A stretch of DNA of 64,000 nt, taken from positions 1 to 64,000 of the forward strand of contig NZ_LMCP01000008.1 of NCBI RefSeq assembly GCF_001425625.1, in the 5' to 3' direction. This stretch comes from Mesorhizobium sp. Root102 (GTDB taxonomy: Bacteria > Pseudomonadota > Alphaproteobacteria > Rhizobiales > Rhizobiaceae). A program made the position numbers and the translations under genes. A model generated the notes under the pieces. That model saw only the letters and a list, made by a program, of their open reading frames with translations. It was not told where the DNA came from and did not search any database. Positions 26,437-35,850 of this stretch are shown here, in pieces. Numbering within the stretch: the first letter of the stretch is position 1; each line of letters starts with the position of its first letter.

Positions 26437-28254
26437 ATGACGAAAGCCAAGCCCGCAGGGCCCGCAAAACCCAAACCCTGGACCGAGATGGCGACGCATC
26501 TGGTCGATGTCGCCATGGGGCGCAAACCCGCTGACCTGGTCGTGCGAAACGGCCGCTGGGTGAATGTCCATTCGGGCGAGATCATCGCCGGCACCGACAT
26601 CGCCATTGCCGGCGGGCGCTTCGCCTATTGCGGGCCGAATGCCAGCCATGCCATCGGCCAGGGCACCAAGGTGGTCGATGCCGGCGGGCGCTATCTGGTG
26701 CCGGGGCTCTGCGACGCGCATATGCATGTCGAGAGCGGCATGGTGACGGTGACCGAGTTCTGCCGCGCCGTCATTCCGCACGGCACGACCTCGATGTTCA
26801 TCGACCCGCACGAGATCGCCAATGTGCTGGGCCTGCCCGGCGTGCGGCTGATGCATGACGAAGCCGTCGCCATGCCAATCAACGTGCATGTGCAGATGCC
26901 GTCCTGCGTGCCCTCGGCGCCGGGACTGGAACATGCCGGCGCCGAGCTGACGGTCGCCGATGTTGCGGAAGCGATGACCTGGGCGAACATTATCGGCCTG
27001 GGCGAAGTGATGAATTTTCCCGGCGTTGCCGCCAACGACCCGGTGATGTCGGGCGAGATCGCCGCGACGGTCAAGGCAGGCAAGACGGTCGGTGGCCACT
27101 ATGCCTCGCGCGACCTCGGGCTGCCGTTCCATGGCTATGTCGCCGGCGGCCCCGAGGACGATCATGAGGGTACGCGCGCCGAGGACGCCATCGCCCGCGT
27201 ACGCCAGGGCATGAAGGCGATGCTGCGGCTTGGCTCGGCCTGGTACGACGTCGCCTCGCAGATCAAGGCGGTGACGGAGAGCGGCATCGATCCGCGCAAC
27301 TTCATCCTGTGCACCGACGACAGCCATTCCGGCACGCTGGTTCAGGAAGGCCATATGGACCGCGTGGTGCGCCACGCCATCCAACAGGGGTTGAAGCCGG
27401 TGACGGCGATCCAGATGGCGACGCTCAACACCGCCCAGCATTTCAAACTGGAGCGCGAGATCGGTTCGATTGCGCCCGGGCGGCTGGCCGACCTGCTGAT
27501 CGTCTCGGATCTCGCCGCAATGACAATCGACGAGGTCTATGCGCGCGGCGTCAGGCTGGCCAAGGGCGGCAAGCTCGAAATCGATATTCCGGCCTATGAT
27601 TACCCGAGGACGGCGAAGAACACCGTCAAGCTCGGCAAGAAGCTGAAGGGCAGCGACTTCGACATCGCCGCTCCCAAGGGCGCCAATGAAGTGCGGGTGC
27701 GCGTCATCGGCGTCATCGAGAACCAGGCGCCGACGCGCGCGCTGGAGGCCGATCTGCCGGTCGAGGACGGGCTGGTCGCCATGGACCGCCGCAACGACAT
27801 CTGCCAGATCGCGCTGGTCGAGCGCCACCGAGGCACGGGCGGCGTCACCAACGCCTTCGTCTCCGGCTTCGGCTACATGGGCGACTGCGCCCTGGCGTCC
27901 AGTGTGGCGCATGATGCCCACCACATCATCTGCGTCGGCACCAACAAGCAGGACATGGCGTTGGCGGTCAACCGGCTGGGCGAGGTCGGCGGCGGCGTCG
28001 TGCTGTTCTCCAAGGGCAAGGAGTTGGCGCTGGTCGAAATGCCGATCGCCGGGCTGATGTCGGACGAGCGGGCCGAAATCGTCGCGGCCAAGGCCGAGAA
28101 CCTCACCGAGGCGATGCGCAAGATGGGCTGTTCGCTAAACAACGCCTACATGCAGCACTCGCTGCTGGCGCTGGTCGTCATTCCCGAACTCAGGATTTCC
28201 GATGTCGGCCTGATCGACGTGACGACCTTCCAGAAGGTCGACCTCTTCGTTTGA
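26437..28254 (+). CDS. ade: Adenine deaminase
   Basis: The 605-residue protein converts adenine to hypoxanthine and ammonia. The amidohydrolase motifs are CDAHMHVESGMVTVTEFCRA for the HxH metal pair, SMFIDPHEIANVLGLPG downstream and ILCTDDSHSGTL for the aspartate region, all in Ade order. The C-terminal extension with GYMGDCALASSVAHDAHHIICVGTN matches the Ade family. ATG 26437 is preceded by GAGGAA; upstream in-frame ATG at 26368 has no family residues. Divergent from a hydrolase and convergent with the DUF900 gene. Confidence 0.93.
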   Translation: MTKAKPAGPAKPKPWTEMATHLVDVAMGRKPADLVVRNGRWVNVHSGEIIAGTDIAIAGGRFAYCGPNASHAIGQGTKVVDAGGRYLVPGLCDAHMHVESGMVTVTEFCRAVIPHGTTSMFIDPHEIANVLGLPGVRLMHDEAVAMPINVHVQMPSCVPSAPGLEHAGAELTVADVAEAMTWANIIGLGEVMNFPGVAANDPVMSGEIAATVKAGKTVGGHYASRDLGLPFHGYVAGGPEDDHEGTRAEDAIARVRQGMKAMLRLGSAWYDVASQIKAVTESGIDPRNFILCTDDSHSGTLVQEGHMDRVVRHAIQQGLKPVTAIQMATLNTAQHFKLEREIGSIAPGRLADLLIVSDLAAMTIDEVYARGVRLAKGGKLEIDIPAYDYPRTAKNTVKLGKKLKGSDFDIAAPKGANEVRVRVIGVIENQAPTRALEADLPVEDGLVAMDRRNDICQIALVERHRGTGGVTNAFVSGFGYMGDCALASSVAHDAHHIICVGTNKQDMALAVNRLGEVGGGVVLFSKGKELALVEMPIAGLMSDERAEIVAAKAENLTEAMRKMGCSLNNAYMQHSLLALVVIPELRISDVGLIDVTTFQKVDLFV

Positions 28255-28278
28255 CATCAGCCCTCGGCGTTTCGCTGG

Positions 28279-29442
28279 TCACCCGCCGGTGGCGATAGTC
28301 AGCACCCTGAACGGCGTGGTGATGACGATCTCGGCAACCGAGCCGACAGCCTTGCCGAGGCCCTGGCCGAGATTGTCGAGTTGTGCGGGCGCTGTCTCGT
28401 CCGAAGCCAGGCCGGCGGGCGCGCGCAGCCGGTCGCCGAGCAATTGCACCATGAACGGGTTGTCGGCGAATTTGGCGTGGTTGAGACGGTCGCCGCCCTT
28501 GGCCTGGGAAAGATCAACAACCGACACGCCATAGCTGGCGAGGTCGGCAGCGTTGCCGTAGTCGCCGACGCGCGGCTTGTCGCCCGAGATCAGAGAGGAG
28601 AGCTTGAGAGCCCGGTCGTCCGCCGAGAGCAGGATGGCGAACGGCTTGTCGGGCTTGCCGTAGCGGATCATCTGCTTCTTGAAGACGTCGACATCGATGT
28701 CGGGCGAGGCCAGGATGACATAGCCGAGCTTGCCACCGAGATCGCGATCGCCGGTGATGGCCAGTTGGCGCAGCGCCTCCATGGTCACCCACGTTCCCAT
28801 CGAATGGGCGATGATGTCGATGCTCTTGACCTTCGTTTTGGCCAGCATCCTGAGCGTCGCTTCGAGGTCGTCACGCGCCGCGTTGGCGCTTTCCTTGTCA
28901 TAGATATAACCGGTGGTCTTGCCGCTCGAAGCCCATGAGAACAGCACCGGCGTGCCGGGATATTTGGTGTCGTGGGCGATCTGGGTCAGCCGGTAGATGC
29001 CGTCATCGAAGCCATTGTTGAAGCCGTGCACGAAAACCAGCGCTCGGTCGCCGCGCATGGCGATGTCGGCGCCGACCGCCTTGGCGAATTGGGGCGCGCC
29101 TTCGTAGAAGGTGACGTCCTTGGCGGTGAAGTCCTTGGCCGGATTGCTGTTTGCGGATCCCTTGGCCCGCTCGATGGCGCCGACCTGATGGCTTTTGGGA
29201 ACGGTGACGTCGACACGGGCAAAGCTGGTGGTCGGCGAGCGATCGCCGTCGAACACCTGTCGGGGATCCTTGGTTGCCTTCTGGCGGGTCGTGGCAACAA
29301 AAATCTCATGCGTGGCCGCGATGTCGGAAGCGGGCACCGCGATCGTCGTCCTGTTGAGCAGGTCATGCGTGTTCCGGCCGGCGCAGCCGGTGACAGCGAG
29401 CGCGAACGCAACGACGATGTAGCTCTTCGAACGCACCGTCAC
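28279..29442 (-). CDS. DUF900 alpha/beta hydrolase lipoprotein, copy 1
   Basis: The 387-residue protein begins with a lipobox (LAVTGCAG, cysteine near residue 20), so it is probably a lipoprotein. It carries EIFVATTRQKATKD, VFVHGFNNGFDDGIYRLTQI and the nucleophile motif AHSMGTWVTMEALRQLAI, the marks of DUF900 (COG4782) hydrolases. Start is GTG 29442; an in-frame GTG two codons later is also possible. It lies tandem to the paralogue at 29586-30659, 143 bp downstream on the same strand. C-terminal end is longer than the paralogue. Confidence 0.88.
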   Translation of the reverse strand: MTVRSKSYIVVAFALAVTGCAGRNTHDLLNRTTIAVPASDIAATHEIFVATTRQKATKDPRQVFDGDRSPTTSFARVDVTVPKSHQVGAIERAKGSANSNPAKDFTAKDVTFYEGAPQFAKAVGADIAMRGDRALVFVHGFNNGFDDGIYRLTQIAHDTKYPGTPVLFSWASSGKTTGYIYDKESANAARDDLEATLRMLAKTKVKSIDIIAHSMGTWVTMEALRQLAITGDRDLGGKLGYVILASPDIDVDVFKKQMIRYGKPDKPFAILLSADDRALKLSSLISGDKPRVGDYGNAADLASYGVSVVDLSQAKGGDRLNHAKFADNPFMVQLLGDRLRAPAGLASDETAPAQLDNLGQGLGKAVGSVAEIVITTPFRVLTIATGG

Positions 29443-29585
29443 ACGCGGGCTCCCGCAAAGGGGGACGTCAAACGCATGACGTCGCTGGCTATTCCGATAA
29501 AGCCAGAGGCCGGCGCGGTCCAGTTCAAAGTGAATTCGTACGCCCGCGATGGTGAACAGGCACGGCGAAAACCGCAGGACCGCAT

Positions 29586-30659
29586 CTATTGCCCAAGCAG
29601 GCCGATGCGATCCGTCACGTCACGGTCGCTGGCAAAGCCGTCATCTTCGCGCAACCGCTGGCCGATCATCTTCACCAGCGTCGGATTGTCGGCGAATTTC
29701 GTATGGTTGAAGCTGTCGCTTCCCTTGACCTTGGAGAGGTCGACGACCGTCACGCCGTAGGAGGCAAGATCGGCGGCATCCTTGTAGTCGCCGACACGCG
29801 GCCGCGAACCGGCGATCAGGCCGGAGAGCCTCAGCGCCCGGTCGTCGTCGGACAACAGCAGGATGAATGGCTTGTCGGGCTTGCCGTAGCGCCGCATCTG
29901 GCTCTTGAACACGTCGACATCGATGTCGGGCGAGGCCAGCACCACGTCGCCGAGCTTGCCGCCGAGATCGCGGTCGCCGGTGATGGCCATCTGGCGCAGC
30001 GTTTCCATGGTGACCCAGGTTCCGAGCGAATGCGCGACGATGTCGATGCGACGAGCGCCCGACTGCTCCAGCATCCTGAGTGTCACCTCCAACTGGTCGC
30101 GGGCAGCACTGGCGCTTTCCTTGTCATAGACATAGTCGGTGGTCCTGGCGCCCGATGCCCAGGAAAACAGCACAGGCGTGCCGGGATAACCGGAATCATG
30201 GACGATCTGGGTCAGGCGATAGACGGCGGCATCGAAGCCGGTGTTGTAGCCATGCACGAAGACCATGACGCGGCCGCCACGCGCCGCGATGTCGGCGTTG
30301 AGCGCGCTGGAGAATTTCGGCTGGGTGTCGTAGCCGACGACTTCCGAAGCCATGAAATATTTCGCCGGGTCGTCCGACTTGCCGCGCGAGCGCCGCTCGA
30401 TCTGGCCGGTCTCGTGCAATCCCGGAACAGTGACATTGACGCGGGCGTAGTTCAGCGTGGCCGAGCGTTCGCCGTCGAAAACCTTGTTGGGATCGTCGGA
30501 TTTCTTGCGCGTCGTGGCGATGAAGATGCTGTGATTGCCTGCGATCTCCGTCACCGGAGCGGACATCATGGCGCTACCCAGCAGTTCCTGTGTTTGCGAG
30601 CCGGCACAGCCGGCGACGAACAAGGCTAGGACAACGGTAAAGATCTTCTTCAAAGGCAC
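29586..30659 (-). CDS. DUF900 alpha/beta hydrolase lipoprotein, copy 2
   Basis: The 357-residue protein is a tandem paralogue of the 28279 gene: lipobox FVAGCAG, SIFIATTRKKSDDPNKVFDG, VFVHGYNTGFDAAVYRLTQI, and AHSLGTWVTMETLRQMAI are near-identical in order. The GTG at 30659 gives the lipobox at residues 12-18. It precedes the other copy on the minus strand and the two may form an operon, though 143 bp separates them. Both copies keep the catalytic serine, so they appear functional. Substrate unknown. Confidence 0.88.
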   Translation of the reverse strand: MPLKKIFTVVLALFVAGCAGSQTQELLGSAMMSAPVTEIAGNHSIFIATTRKKSDDPNKVFDGERSATLNYARVNVTVPGLHETGQIERRSRGKSDDPAKYFMASEVVGYDTQPKFSSALNADIAARGGRVMVFVHGYNTGFDAAVYRLTQIVHDSGYPGTPVLFSWASGARTTDYVYDKESASAARDQLEVTLRMLEQSGARRIDIVAHSLGTWVTMETLRQMAITGDRDLGGKLGDVVLASPDIDVDVFKSQMRRYGKPDKPFILLLSDDDRALRLSGLIAGSRPRVGDYKDAADLASYGVTVVDLSKVKGSDSFNHTKFADNPTLVKMIGQRLREDDGFASDRDVTDRIGLLGQ

Positions 30660-30760
30660 GCCTGAAATTCCAACTCCGGCCCAAAGGCCTGTCTACCCCC
30701 GCGACACCTCCCGGACAGGGAGAGTGCGGCAGAACTAAGTCGTGTCCAGTCGAAATGTGA

Positions 30761-32164
30761 TCAGCGCCCGGTTACAGCCATCGCACTGTTGCGGGAAAGC
30801 CAAAACGGCGGGAGGAATGCCGGAATGTTGGAGAAGGGCAGCACCTCCGGCTTGAGGCGGATGCCCAGCACATCCGTCATGAAGCCACGCCGCGCCTCGA
30901 TGCGGCTCCAGGCCTCGGGATGGCGCGCCGCGATCTCCTCACGCAACCTCTCGTCGGCAAGTGCGATCCCGTCCTCGATGTTGGTGGTGAAATAGTCGCC
31001 GCCGGTCGCCGGAATGATATCGACCTGCAGCGCCATGCCCGATCTCAGTCTGATGCCGGAGCCGGAAAACACCGGAGAATGCATCCATTCGTCGATGTGG
31101 ACCAGATGGCCGGGATTGAGTGATACGCCAAAGAACGGGTCGCCGATGCGGTCATGCACCACTTTCCACAGCGTGCCACCAGTGGTGCCTATGCCGATCG
31201 CCTCGTACCAATCGACGACGGCGGCAAAATAGGGTGCGACCAGCCTTCCGACATAGTCGCGAATGGCATGCGGGAGCTCGGATGCATCTTCGGCGAGGAA
31301 GCCGGCTCGGGCGTTGAGCGCGCCCTGGATGCCATAGGCCATGGTGATCGGGTCGCCACGCTTGATGACATCGAGGCGCGGGCTCGGCAGGCCATAGGCT
31401 GCGCGCTTTCCCGCCGACAGCATCGGGTGACAGCCATGCGGCAAGCCGTTCATGCCCATCAGGCGGGCCGCCTGCAGTTCGGTCATGCCTGGCTCGATGC
31501 GCTGCAGGACATTGCGCAGCCCCTGCGAGGTGAAGGTCGCGGCGAACTCGAAGGCAGCCAGTTGATCGGCCTCGTTGATGGCGCGCAGGCCGTCGCTGGG
31601 GTTCATCAGCAGATTGGCGCCATTCACAACCGCGCCCTTGTCGCCCACAAGCGTGCGCAGCGTATCGGCGATGAAGGACGGCAGGTCGAGCGTCGTTTCG
31701 TTGAACCCGGCATCGCTGGGGCCGAAAGGCTTCCAGCCGATGGCGCCGATCCGCTGGCCGGGCTTCAGGCCGCAATCGGCGAGGATGTGGGGCAGCGCAT
31801 CCGAGCGGTCGCGCGGCTGCGCCGGCAGCGAGAAGGTCTGGTAGAGGACGCGTTCGTACGGGCCGTCGCAGAGCTCGGCATAGCCCCAACCCTCATTGCC
31901 GACGAGAAGCCTTGGCTGCCGGCCGGGAACAATGACCAGCAACGTTTCCTCGAAGCGCGGATCATAGCCTGAGAGGTAGGCGACATTGGCTGCATGCTCG
32001 CGGTCGCCATAGATGGCGAAGGCATCGAAGTCGGCCTCGGCGCCCGCTGCCATGAGCGCCTCGATGCGCATTTCGTGGGTGCTACGAGCAACGAGCGGCA
32101 TGACCGTCGGCTCGCCGAATTCCGGCAAGGACATGGATTTCAGGCCAACCGATGCCACGGGCAT
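30761..32164 (-). CDS. Creatinase/M24-fold protein with a degenerate metal site
   Basis: The 467-residue protein is a two-domain creatinase/prolidase-fold protein: N-terminal YGDREHAANVAYLSGYDPRFEETLLVI and C-terminal pita-bread domain with LNPGHLVHIDEWMHSPVFSGSGIRLRSGMALQVD and ENIEDGIALAD-like (NIEDGIALAD). The usual aspartates of the metallopeptidases are not where expected (the VDFGxxxxGYxSDxTR motif reads ITMAYGIQGALNARAG), as in metal-independent creatinase. ATG 32164 has GGAGG 8 nt upstream; an in-frame extension lies upstream. Activity cannot be called; an amidinohydrolase or inactive relative is possible. Confidence 0.7.
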   Translation of the reverse strand: MPVASVGLKSMSLPEFGEPTVMPLVARSTHEMRIEALMAAGAEADFDAFAIYGDREHAANVAYLSGYDPRFEETLLVIVPGRQPRLLVGNEGWGYAELCDGPYERVLYQTFSLPAQPRDRSDALPHILADCGLKPGQRIGAIGWKPFGPSDAGFNETTLDLPSFIADTLRTLVGDKGAVVNGANLLMNPSDGLRAINEADQLAAFEFAATFTSQGLRNVLQRIEPGMTELQAARLMGMNGLPHGCHPMLSAGKRAAYGLPSPRLDVIKRGDPITMAYGIQGALNARAGFLAEDASELPHAIRDYVGRLVAPYFAAVVDWYEAIGIGTTGGTLWKVVHDRIGDPFFGVSLNPGHLVHIDEWMHSPVFSGSGIRLRSGMALQVDIIPATGGDYFTTNIEDGIALADERLREEIAARHPEAWSRIEARRGFMTDVLGIRLKPEVLPFSNIPAFLPPFWLSRNSAMAVTGR

Positions 32165-32313
32165 GAACAAACGCCTCCAAGTGCTTGCAAGGATTCTGTG
32201 AATGCCCGTTGCACGGGGGCGTGAACGGCCGGACAATGGCTTCGCGGGGCCGGATATGCAATAGGCGGGATATAGAGGTCCGCGAACAACAGGCGGTGAG
32301 GGGTGGTTTTCCG

Positions 32314-33570
32314 ATGAACAGTTTTTCTTCCCGTGTCGCTGCCGCGGCCGCCGCGATCCGCCAGATCTTCCCGGAAACGCCGCTGCAGGAAAACGACTAT
32401 CTGTCGAAAAAAACCGGCGCGCGGGTTCTTCTCAAGCGCGAGGATCTGTCGCCGGTGCGTTCCTACAAGATCCGCGGCGCCTTCAACTTCTTCCGCAAGA
32501 CGCTCGCGGCGGGCAACGAGGCCGAACTGTTCGTCTGCGCGTCCGCCGGCAACCATGCGCAGGGTTTTGCTTTCGTCTGCCGTCATTTCGGCAAGAAGGG
32601 TGTCGTGTTCATGCCGGTGACGACGCCGCAGCAAAAGATCGACAAGACCAGGCTGTTCGGCGGCGATTTCGTCGAGATCAGGCTGGTCGGCGATTTCTTC
32701 GATGACTGCTATCGCGCTGCCTTCGAATTCACCGAAAGCTCTGGCGCCCATATGGTGCCGCCCTTTGACCACAAGGACATCATCGAGGGCCAAGCAACCC
32801 TTGCCTACGAGATCGCAGACCAGATGCCGGGCGCCCGCATGCCTGATATCATCATGCTGCCAGTGGGCGGGGGCGGGCTTGCCGCCGGTGTCACCCACTA
32901 TTTCGCCGATCAGGGCCGGGAAGCGCGCTTCGTCTTCTGCGAGCCGGCCGGCGCGCCGAGCCTGCGCGAGAGCCTCGCTGCGGGAAAACGGCTCAAGCTC
33001 GCCAAGGTCGACAATTTCGTCGATGGCGCTGCGGTGGCAGAGATCGGCCGCGAGCCGTTGCGGCATCTCAAGGACTTTCCGGCCGACATGGTGCGGCTTA
33101 TCCCGGAAAACCGGCTTTGCGCCACCATGATCGAGATGCTCAACGTCGAAGGCGTCGTGCTGGAGCCGGCTGGAGCGCTGGCGATTGATGCGCTCAAGGA
33201 TTTCTCCAGGAAGGAGATCAGGGGCAAGACCATCGTCGCCGTGGTGTCGGGCGGCAATTTCGATTTCGAGCGGCTGCCGGACGTCAAGGAACGGGCGCTG
33301 CGCTTCGAAGGTTTGAAAAAGTACTTCATCATCCGCTTTCCGCAGCGGCCGGGCGCGCTGCGCGACTTCCTTGAATTGCTCGGTCCAGACGATGACATCG
33401 CCCGTTTCGAATATCTGAAGAAATCGGCTCGCAATTTCGGTTCGGTGCTGATCGGCATCGAAACCAAGGACCGTCGCAATTTCGACCTGCTCAAGGCGAA
33501 TTTCGAGGCCGAGGGCGTCCAGTATCAGGACATCACCGACAACGAGACATTGGCCGGGTTCATCATATGA
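32314..33570 (+). CDS. ilvA: Threonine ammonia-lyase
   Basis: The 418-residue enzyme makes 2-oxobutanoate from threonine, the first step to isoleucine. The PLP lysine is K51 in VRSYKIRGAFN; the substrate loop follows as CASAGNHAQGFA, and LPVGGGGLAAGVTHYF is the phosphate-binding glycine loop. The C-terminal part (RFPQRPGALRDFLELLGPDDDIARFEY) is an ACT-like regulatory domain, so feedback by isoleucine is plausible. ATG 32314 matches the family; the frame is open upstream. It overlaps the next gene by ATGA. Confidence 0.95.
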   Translation: MNSFSSRVAAAAAAIRQIFPETPLQENDYLSKKTGARVLLKREDLSPVRSYKIRGAFNFFRKTLAAGNEAELFVCASAGNHAQGFAFVCRHFGKKGVVFMPVTTPQQKIDKTRLFGGDFVEIRLVGDFFDDCYRAAFEFTESSGAHMVPPFDHKDIIEGQATLAYEIADQMPGARMPDIIMLPVGGGGLAAGVTHYFADQGREARFVFCEPAGAPSLRESLAAGKRLKLAKVDNFVDGAAVAEIGREPLRHLKDFPADMVRLIPENRLCATMIEMLNVEGVVLEPAGALAIDALKDFSRKEIRGKTIVAVVSGGNFDFERLPDVKERALRFEGLKKYFIIRFPQRPGALRDFLELLGPDDDIARFEYLKKSARNFGSVLIGIETKDRRNFDLLKANFEAEGVQYQDITDNETLAGFII

Positions 33571-34127
33571 GCGGTGCCGGAAAAATCTTCGTCGCGCTGT
33601 TTTCCGGCATCAATGTCGGCGGCAACCGCATCGTCAAGATGGCGGAGTTGCGGTCGTTCTTCGAGAATCTCGGCTTTTCCGATGTCGCCACCTATGTGCA
33701 GAGCGGCAATGCCGTGTTCCGGGCGAAGAAGGGAGACGCGGCGACGCTGACGAAACAGCTCGAAGCAGCCTTCGAGAAGAAATGGGGATTTTATTCGCGC
33801 ATCATGGTGCGCGATCTCTCATGGTTCGAGCGGTTGGTGAGCGAAAATCCCTATCCGGAAGTTGCCGAGGATCACACGAAGCTCCATGCCTATGTGCTGG
33901 AGCGCGAGCCGACCGCCGATGAGGTGGCGCCGCTGGCCGAAAAGTGCACCGGCCCCGAACGATTCGAGATCAAGGGCGATGTGCTCTACCTCAGCGCGCC
34001 GGACGGGCTGGGCAAATCGGTGTTTGCCGGGCTCATCCCGCGCACCCTGAAAGTGCCGGGCACCGCGCGCAACTGGCGCTCGGTGCTGGCGCTGCTGGCG
34101 ATGGCCGCTCAGGCCGGCGGGAAGTAA
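33567..34127 (+). CDS. DUF1697-family protein
   Basis: The 186-residue protein begins KIFVALFSGINVGGNRIVKMAELRSFFENLGFSDVATYVQSGNAVF, the signature of DUF1697, and ends with the helical NWRSVLALLAMAAQ segment. Function is unknown in this family. It overlaps ilvA by four bases (ATGA) and is therefore probably translated with it. Confidence 0.88.
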   Translation: MSGAGKIFVALFSGINVGGNRIVKMAELRSFFENLGFSDVATYVQSGNAVFRAKKGDAATLTKQLEAAFEKKWGFYSRIMVRDLSWFERLVSENPYPEVAEDHTKLHAYVLEREPTADEVAPLAEKCTGPERFEIKGDVLYLSAPDGLGKSVFAGLIPRTLKVPGTARNWRSVLALLAMAAQAGGK

Positions 34128-34140
34128 GTTGCCGCCTAAA

Positions 34141-34434
34141 TTAGGCTGCCGGGGCGGGTTTCCAGTCGAAGGTCAGTTCTTCGCGGAAAGCAAAGCGCTT
34201 GATGTGATCGGCGACGACGCTTTCCAGGCGCTGGAGCGATCCGCCCTCGTCAGTCCTCACCACGACATGAAGGGCGCTCGCGTATGCGTCCAGAACTATG
34301 CGGCCCATTGAGAGATCGATCGTGCCGTGGGTGGGATCGAACTCGACCGCGAATTTGTGCGCCCAGTGCTTGCACAGCTGCTGCAGGTAGCGGCTGGCAC
34401 GTTCGGTGGTGACGTCGGCTCGGCTGGTCGGCAT
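34141..34434 (-). CDS. DUF2218-family protein
   Basis: The 97-residue protein begins MPTSRADVTTERASRYLQQLCKHWAHKF and continues with DPTHGTIDLSMGRIVLDA and a C-terminal DHIKRFAFREELTFDWKP, the full span of DUF2218. These proteins are small, soluble and of unknown function, often encoded near iron or cobalamin functions, which I do not see here. It converges with the DUF1697 gene, and its stop lies 14 bp beyond that gene's stop. Confidence 0.85.
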   Translation of the reverse strand: MPTSRADVTTERASRYLQQLCKHWAHKFAVEFDPTHGTIDLSMGRIVLDAYASALHVVVRTDEGGSLQRLESVVADHIKRFAFREELTFDWKPAPAA

Positions 34435-34570
34435 GAGCGGATTCTCCAGGAGGGCAGGCGCCCAATTGCATGACAGTGCGCCGACACAAGGCCGGCCCGA
34501 CAGTCCGACAGATAGGCGTGCTGTTGCCGAATGCCAAAGGCTGTCGGCGATTTTTCGCCCGGAGCTGGCT

Positions 34571-35011
34571 TTACCAGCTTCCGGTGTTCGCCATCGAGGC
34601 CCACGGTTCGGCCTTGGCCTTGGCCGGGCCTTTTTGCAAAAGCTCGATCGAGATGCCGTCCGGCGACCGGATGAAGGCCATGTTGCCGTCGCGCGGTGGC
34701 CGGTTGATGATGACGCCATTGTCCATCAGATGCTGGCAGGTGGCGTAGATATCGTCGACCTCATAGGCGAGGTGGCCAAAATTGCGCCCGCCCTTGTAGT
34801 CTTCCGGATCCCAATTGTAGGTCAGTTCGACCAGCGGGGCCTTGTCGGCGATGCCGCTTTGCTCGTCTTCGGAGGCCGCGAGGAAGATCAGCGTGAAGCG
34901 GCCTTGTTCGTTTTCGTAGCGTCGCACTTCCTTGAGGCCGAGCTTGTTGCAGTAGAAATCAAGCGAGGCGTCGATGTCGGCGACGCGGATCATGGTGTGC
35001 AGATAGCGCAT
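34571..35011 (-). CDS. gloA: Lactoylglutathione lyase (glyoxalase I)
   Basis: The 146-residue enzyme converts the methylglyoxal-glutathione adduct to S-lactoylglutathione. The metal ligands read as H5 in MRYLHTMIRV, E in LVELTYNWD, H in FGHLAYEVDD and E in SIELLQKG, the standard set. SLDFYCNKLGLKEVRR and IINRPPRDGNMAFIRSPDG also match. ATG 35011 gives the usual N-terminus. A single gene on the minus strand. Confidence 0.95.
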   Translation of the reverse strand: MRYLHTMIRVADIDASLDFYCNKLGLKEVRRYENEQGRFTLIFLAASEDEQSGIADKAPLVELTYNWDPEDYKGGRNFGHLAYEVDDIYATCQHLMDNGVIINRPPRDGNMAFIRSPDGISIELLQKGPAKAKAEPWASMANTGSW

Positions 35012-35228
35012 GTGATTTCCTCGATAAATTGCGTTGCGGTGCAACATAGGGTCGGCCCTGTCAAAGGGCAATCATGCGGCAGTGCGCAATGCCGGCAAAG
35101 AACAAATCCGGTATTGCCCCAATGAACCGTGAAAAAAGGCACGGCAGGTCTTGCACACACCGGAAGCCGCAGTGTTAATCTGGTGTCAAGAATCAGTTGC
35201 GGTGTTCTTGAAAACAGGGGGCATTCTT

Positions 35229-35825
35229 ATGGGGGAAAAGGCCTCTTTCACGGGGCGGGACGGAACCCTTGGCGACGCCTTGCAGCGTGACGAAGGCGGC
35301 GACACCGCTGACCTGCTCGAAGTAGCTGGCGCCATCAAGTGGTTCGATGTGGCCAAGGGTTATGGTTTCATCCTCCCGGATGACGGCATCTCGGGCGACA
35401 TCCTCCTCCATGTGACATGTCTTCGAAGGGACGGATTTCAGACGGCCTTGGAGGGCGCGCGCGTGGTCTGTCTCGTCAAGCAGGGCGACCGCGGATTGCA
35501 GGCCTTTCGGGTGCTCTCCATGGATGTCACCACGGCGGTCCATCCGGCCGAGATGCAGGAGCAGCGCACCCATGTCGCGGTGACGCCGGAGAGCGGTCTC
35601 GAACGAGCCTTGGTGAAATGGTTCAACCGCACCAAGGGGTTTGGTTTTCTCACCCGCGGCGAAGGCACCGAGGACATCTTCGTCCACATGGAGACCTTGC
35701 GCCGCTACGGCATCACCGAGCTTCGGCCTGGGCAGGTCGTGCTGGTTCGTTTCGGACGCGGCGACAAAGGCCTTATGGCCGCCGAAATTCACCCCGATAT
35801 GGGGACCTTGCCGGTCTCGCACTAG
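35229..35825 (+). CDS. Double cold-shock-domain protein
   Basis: The 198-residue protein carries two cold-shock domains. The first contains [20 protein letters not shown] and the second [20 protein letters not shown], each with the RNP1 and RNP2 aromatic residues. Two-domain cold-shock proteins are typical of alphaproteobacteria and bind single-stranded nucleic acid. The start at 35229 has AGGGGG upstream and gives a short leader ([12 protein letters not shown]) before the first domain. The next gene follows in 25 bp. Confidence 0.9.
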   Translation: MGEKASFTGRDGTLGDALQRDEGGDTADLLEVAGAIKWFDVAKGYGFILPDDGISGDILLHVTCLRRDGFQTALEGARVVCLVKQGDRGLQAFRVLSMDVTTAVHPAEMQEQRTHVAVTPESGLERALVKWFNRTKGFGFLTRGEGTEDIFVHMETLRRYGITELRPGQVVLVRFGRGDKGLMAAEIHPDMGTLPVSH

Positions 35826-35850
35826 GACGATTTCCGGCCGAGGATCTCGA

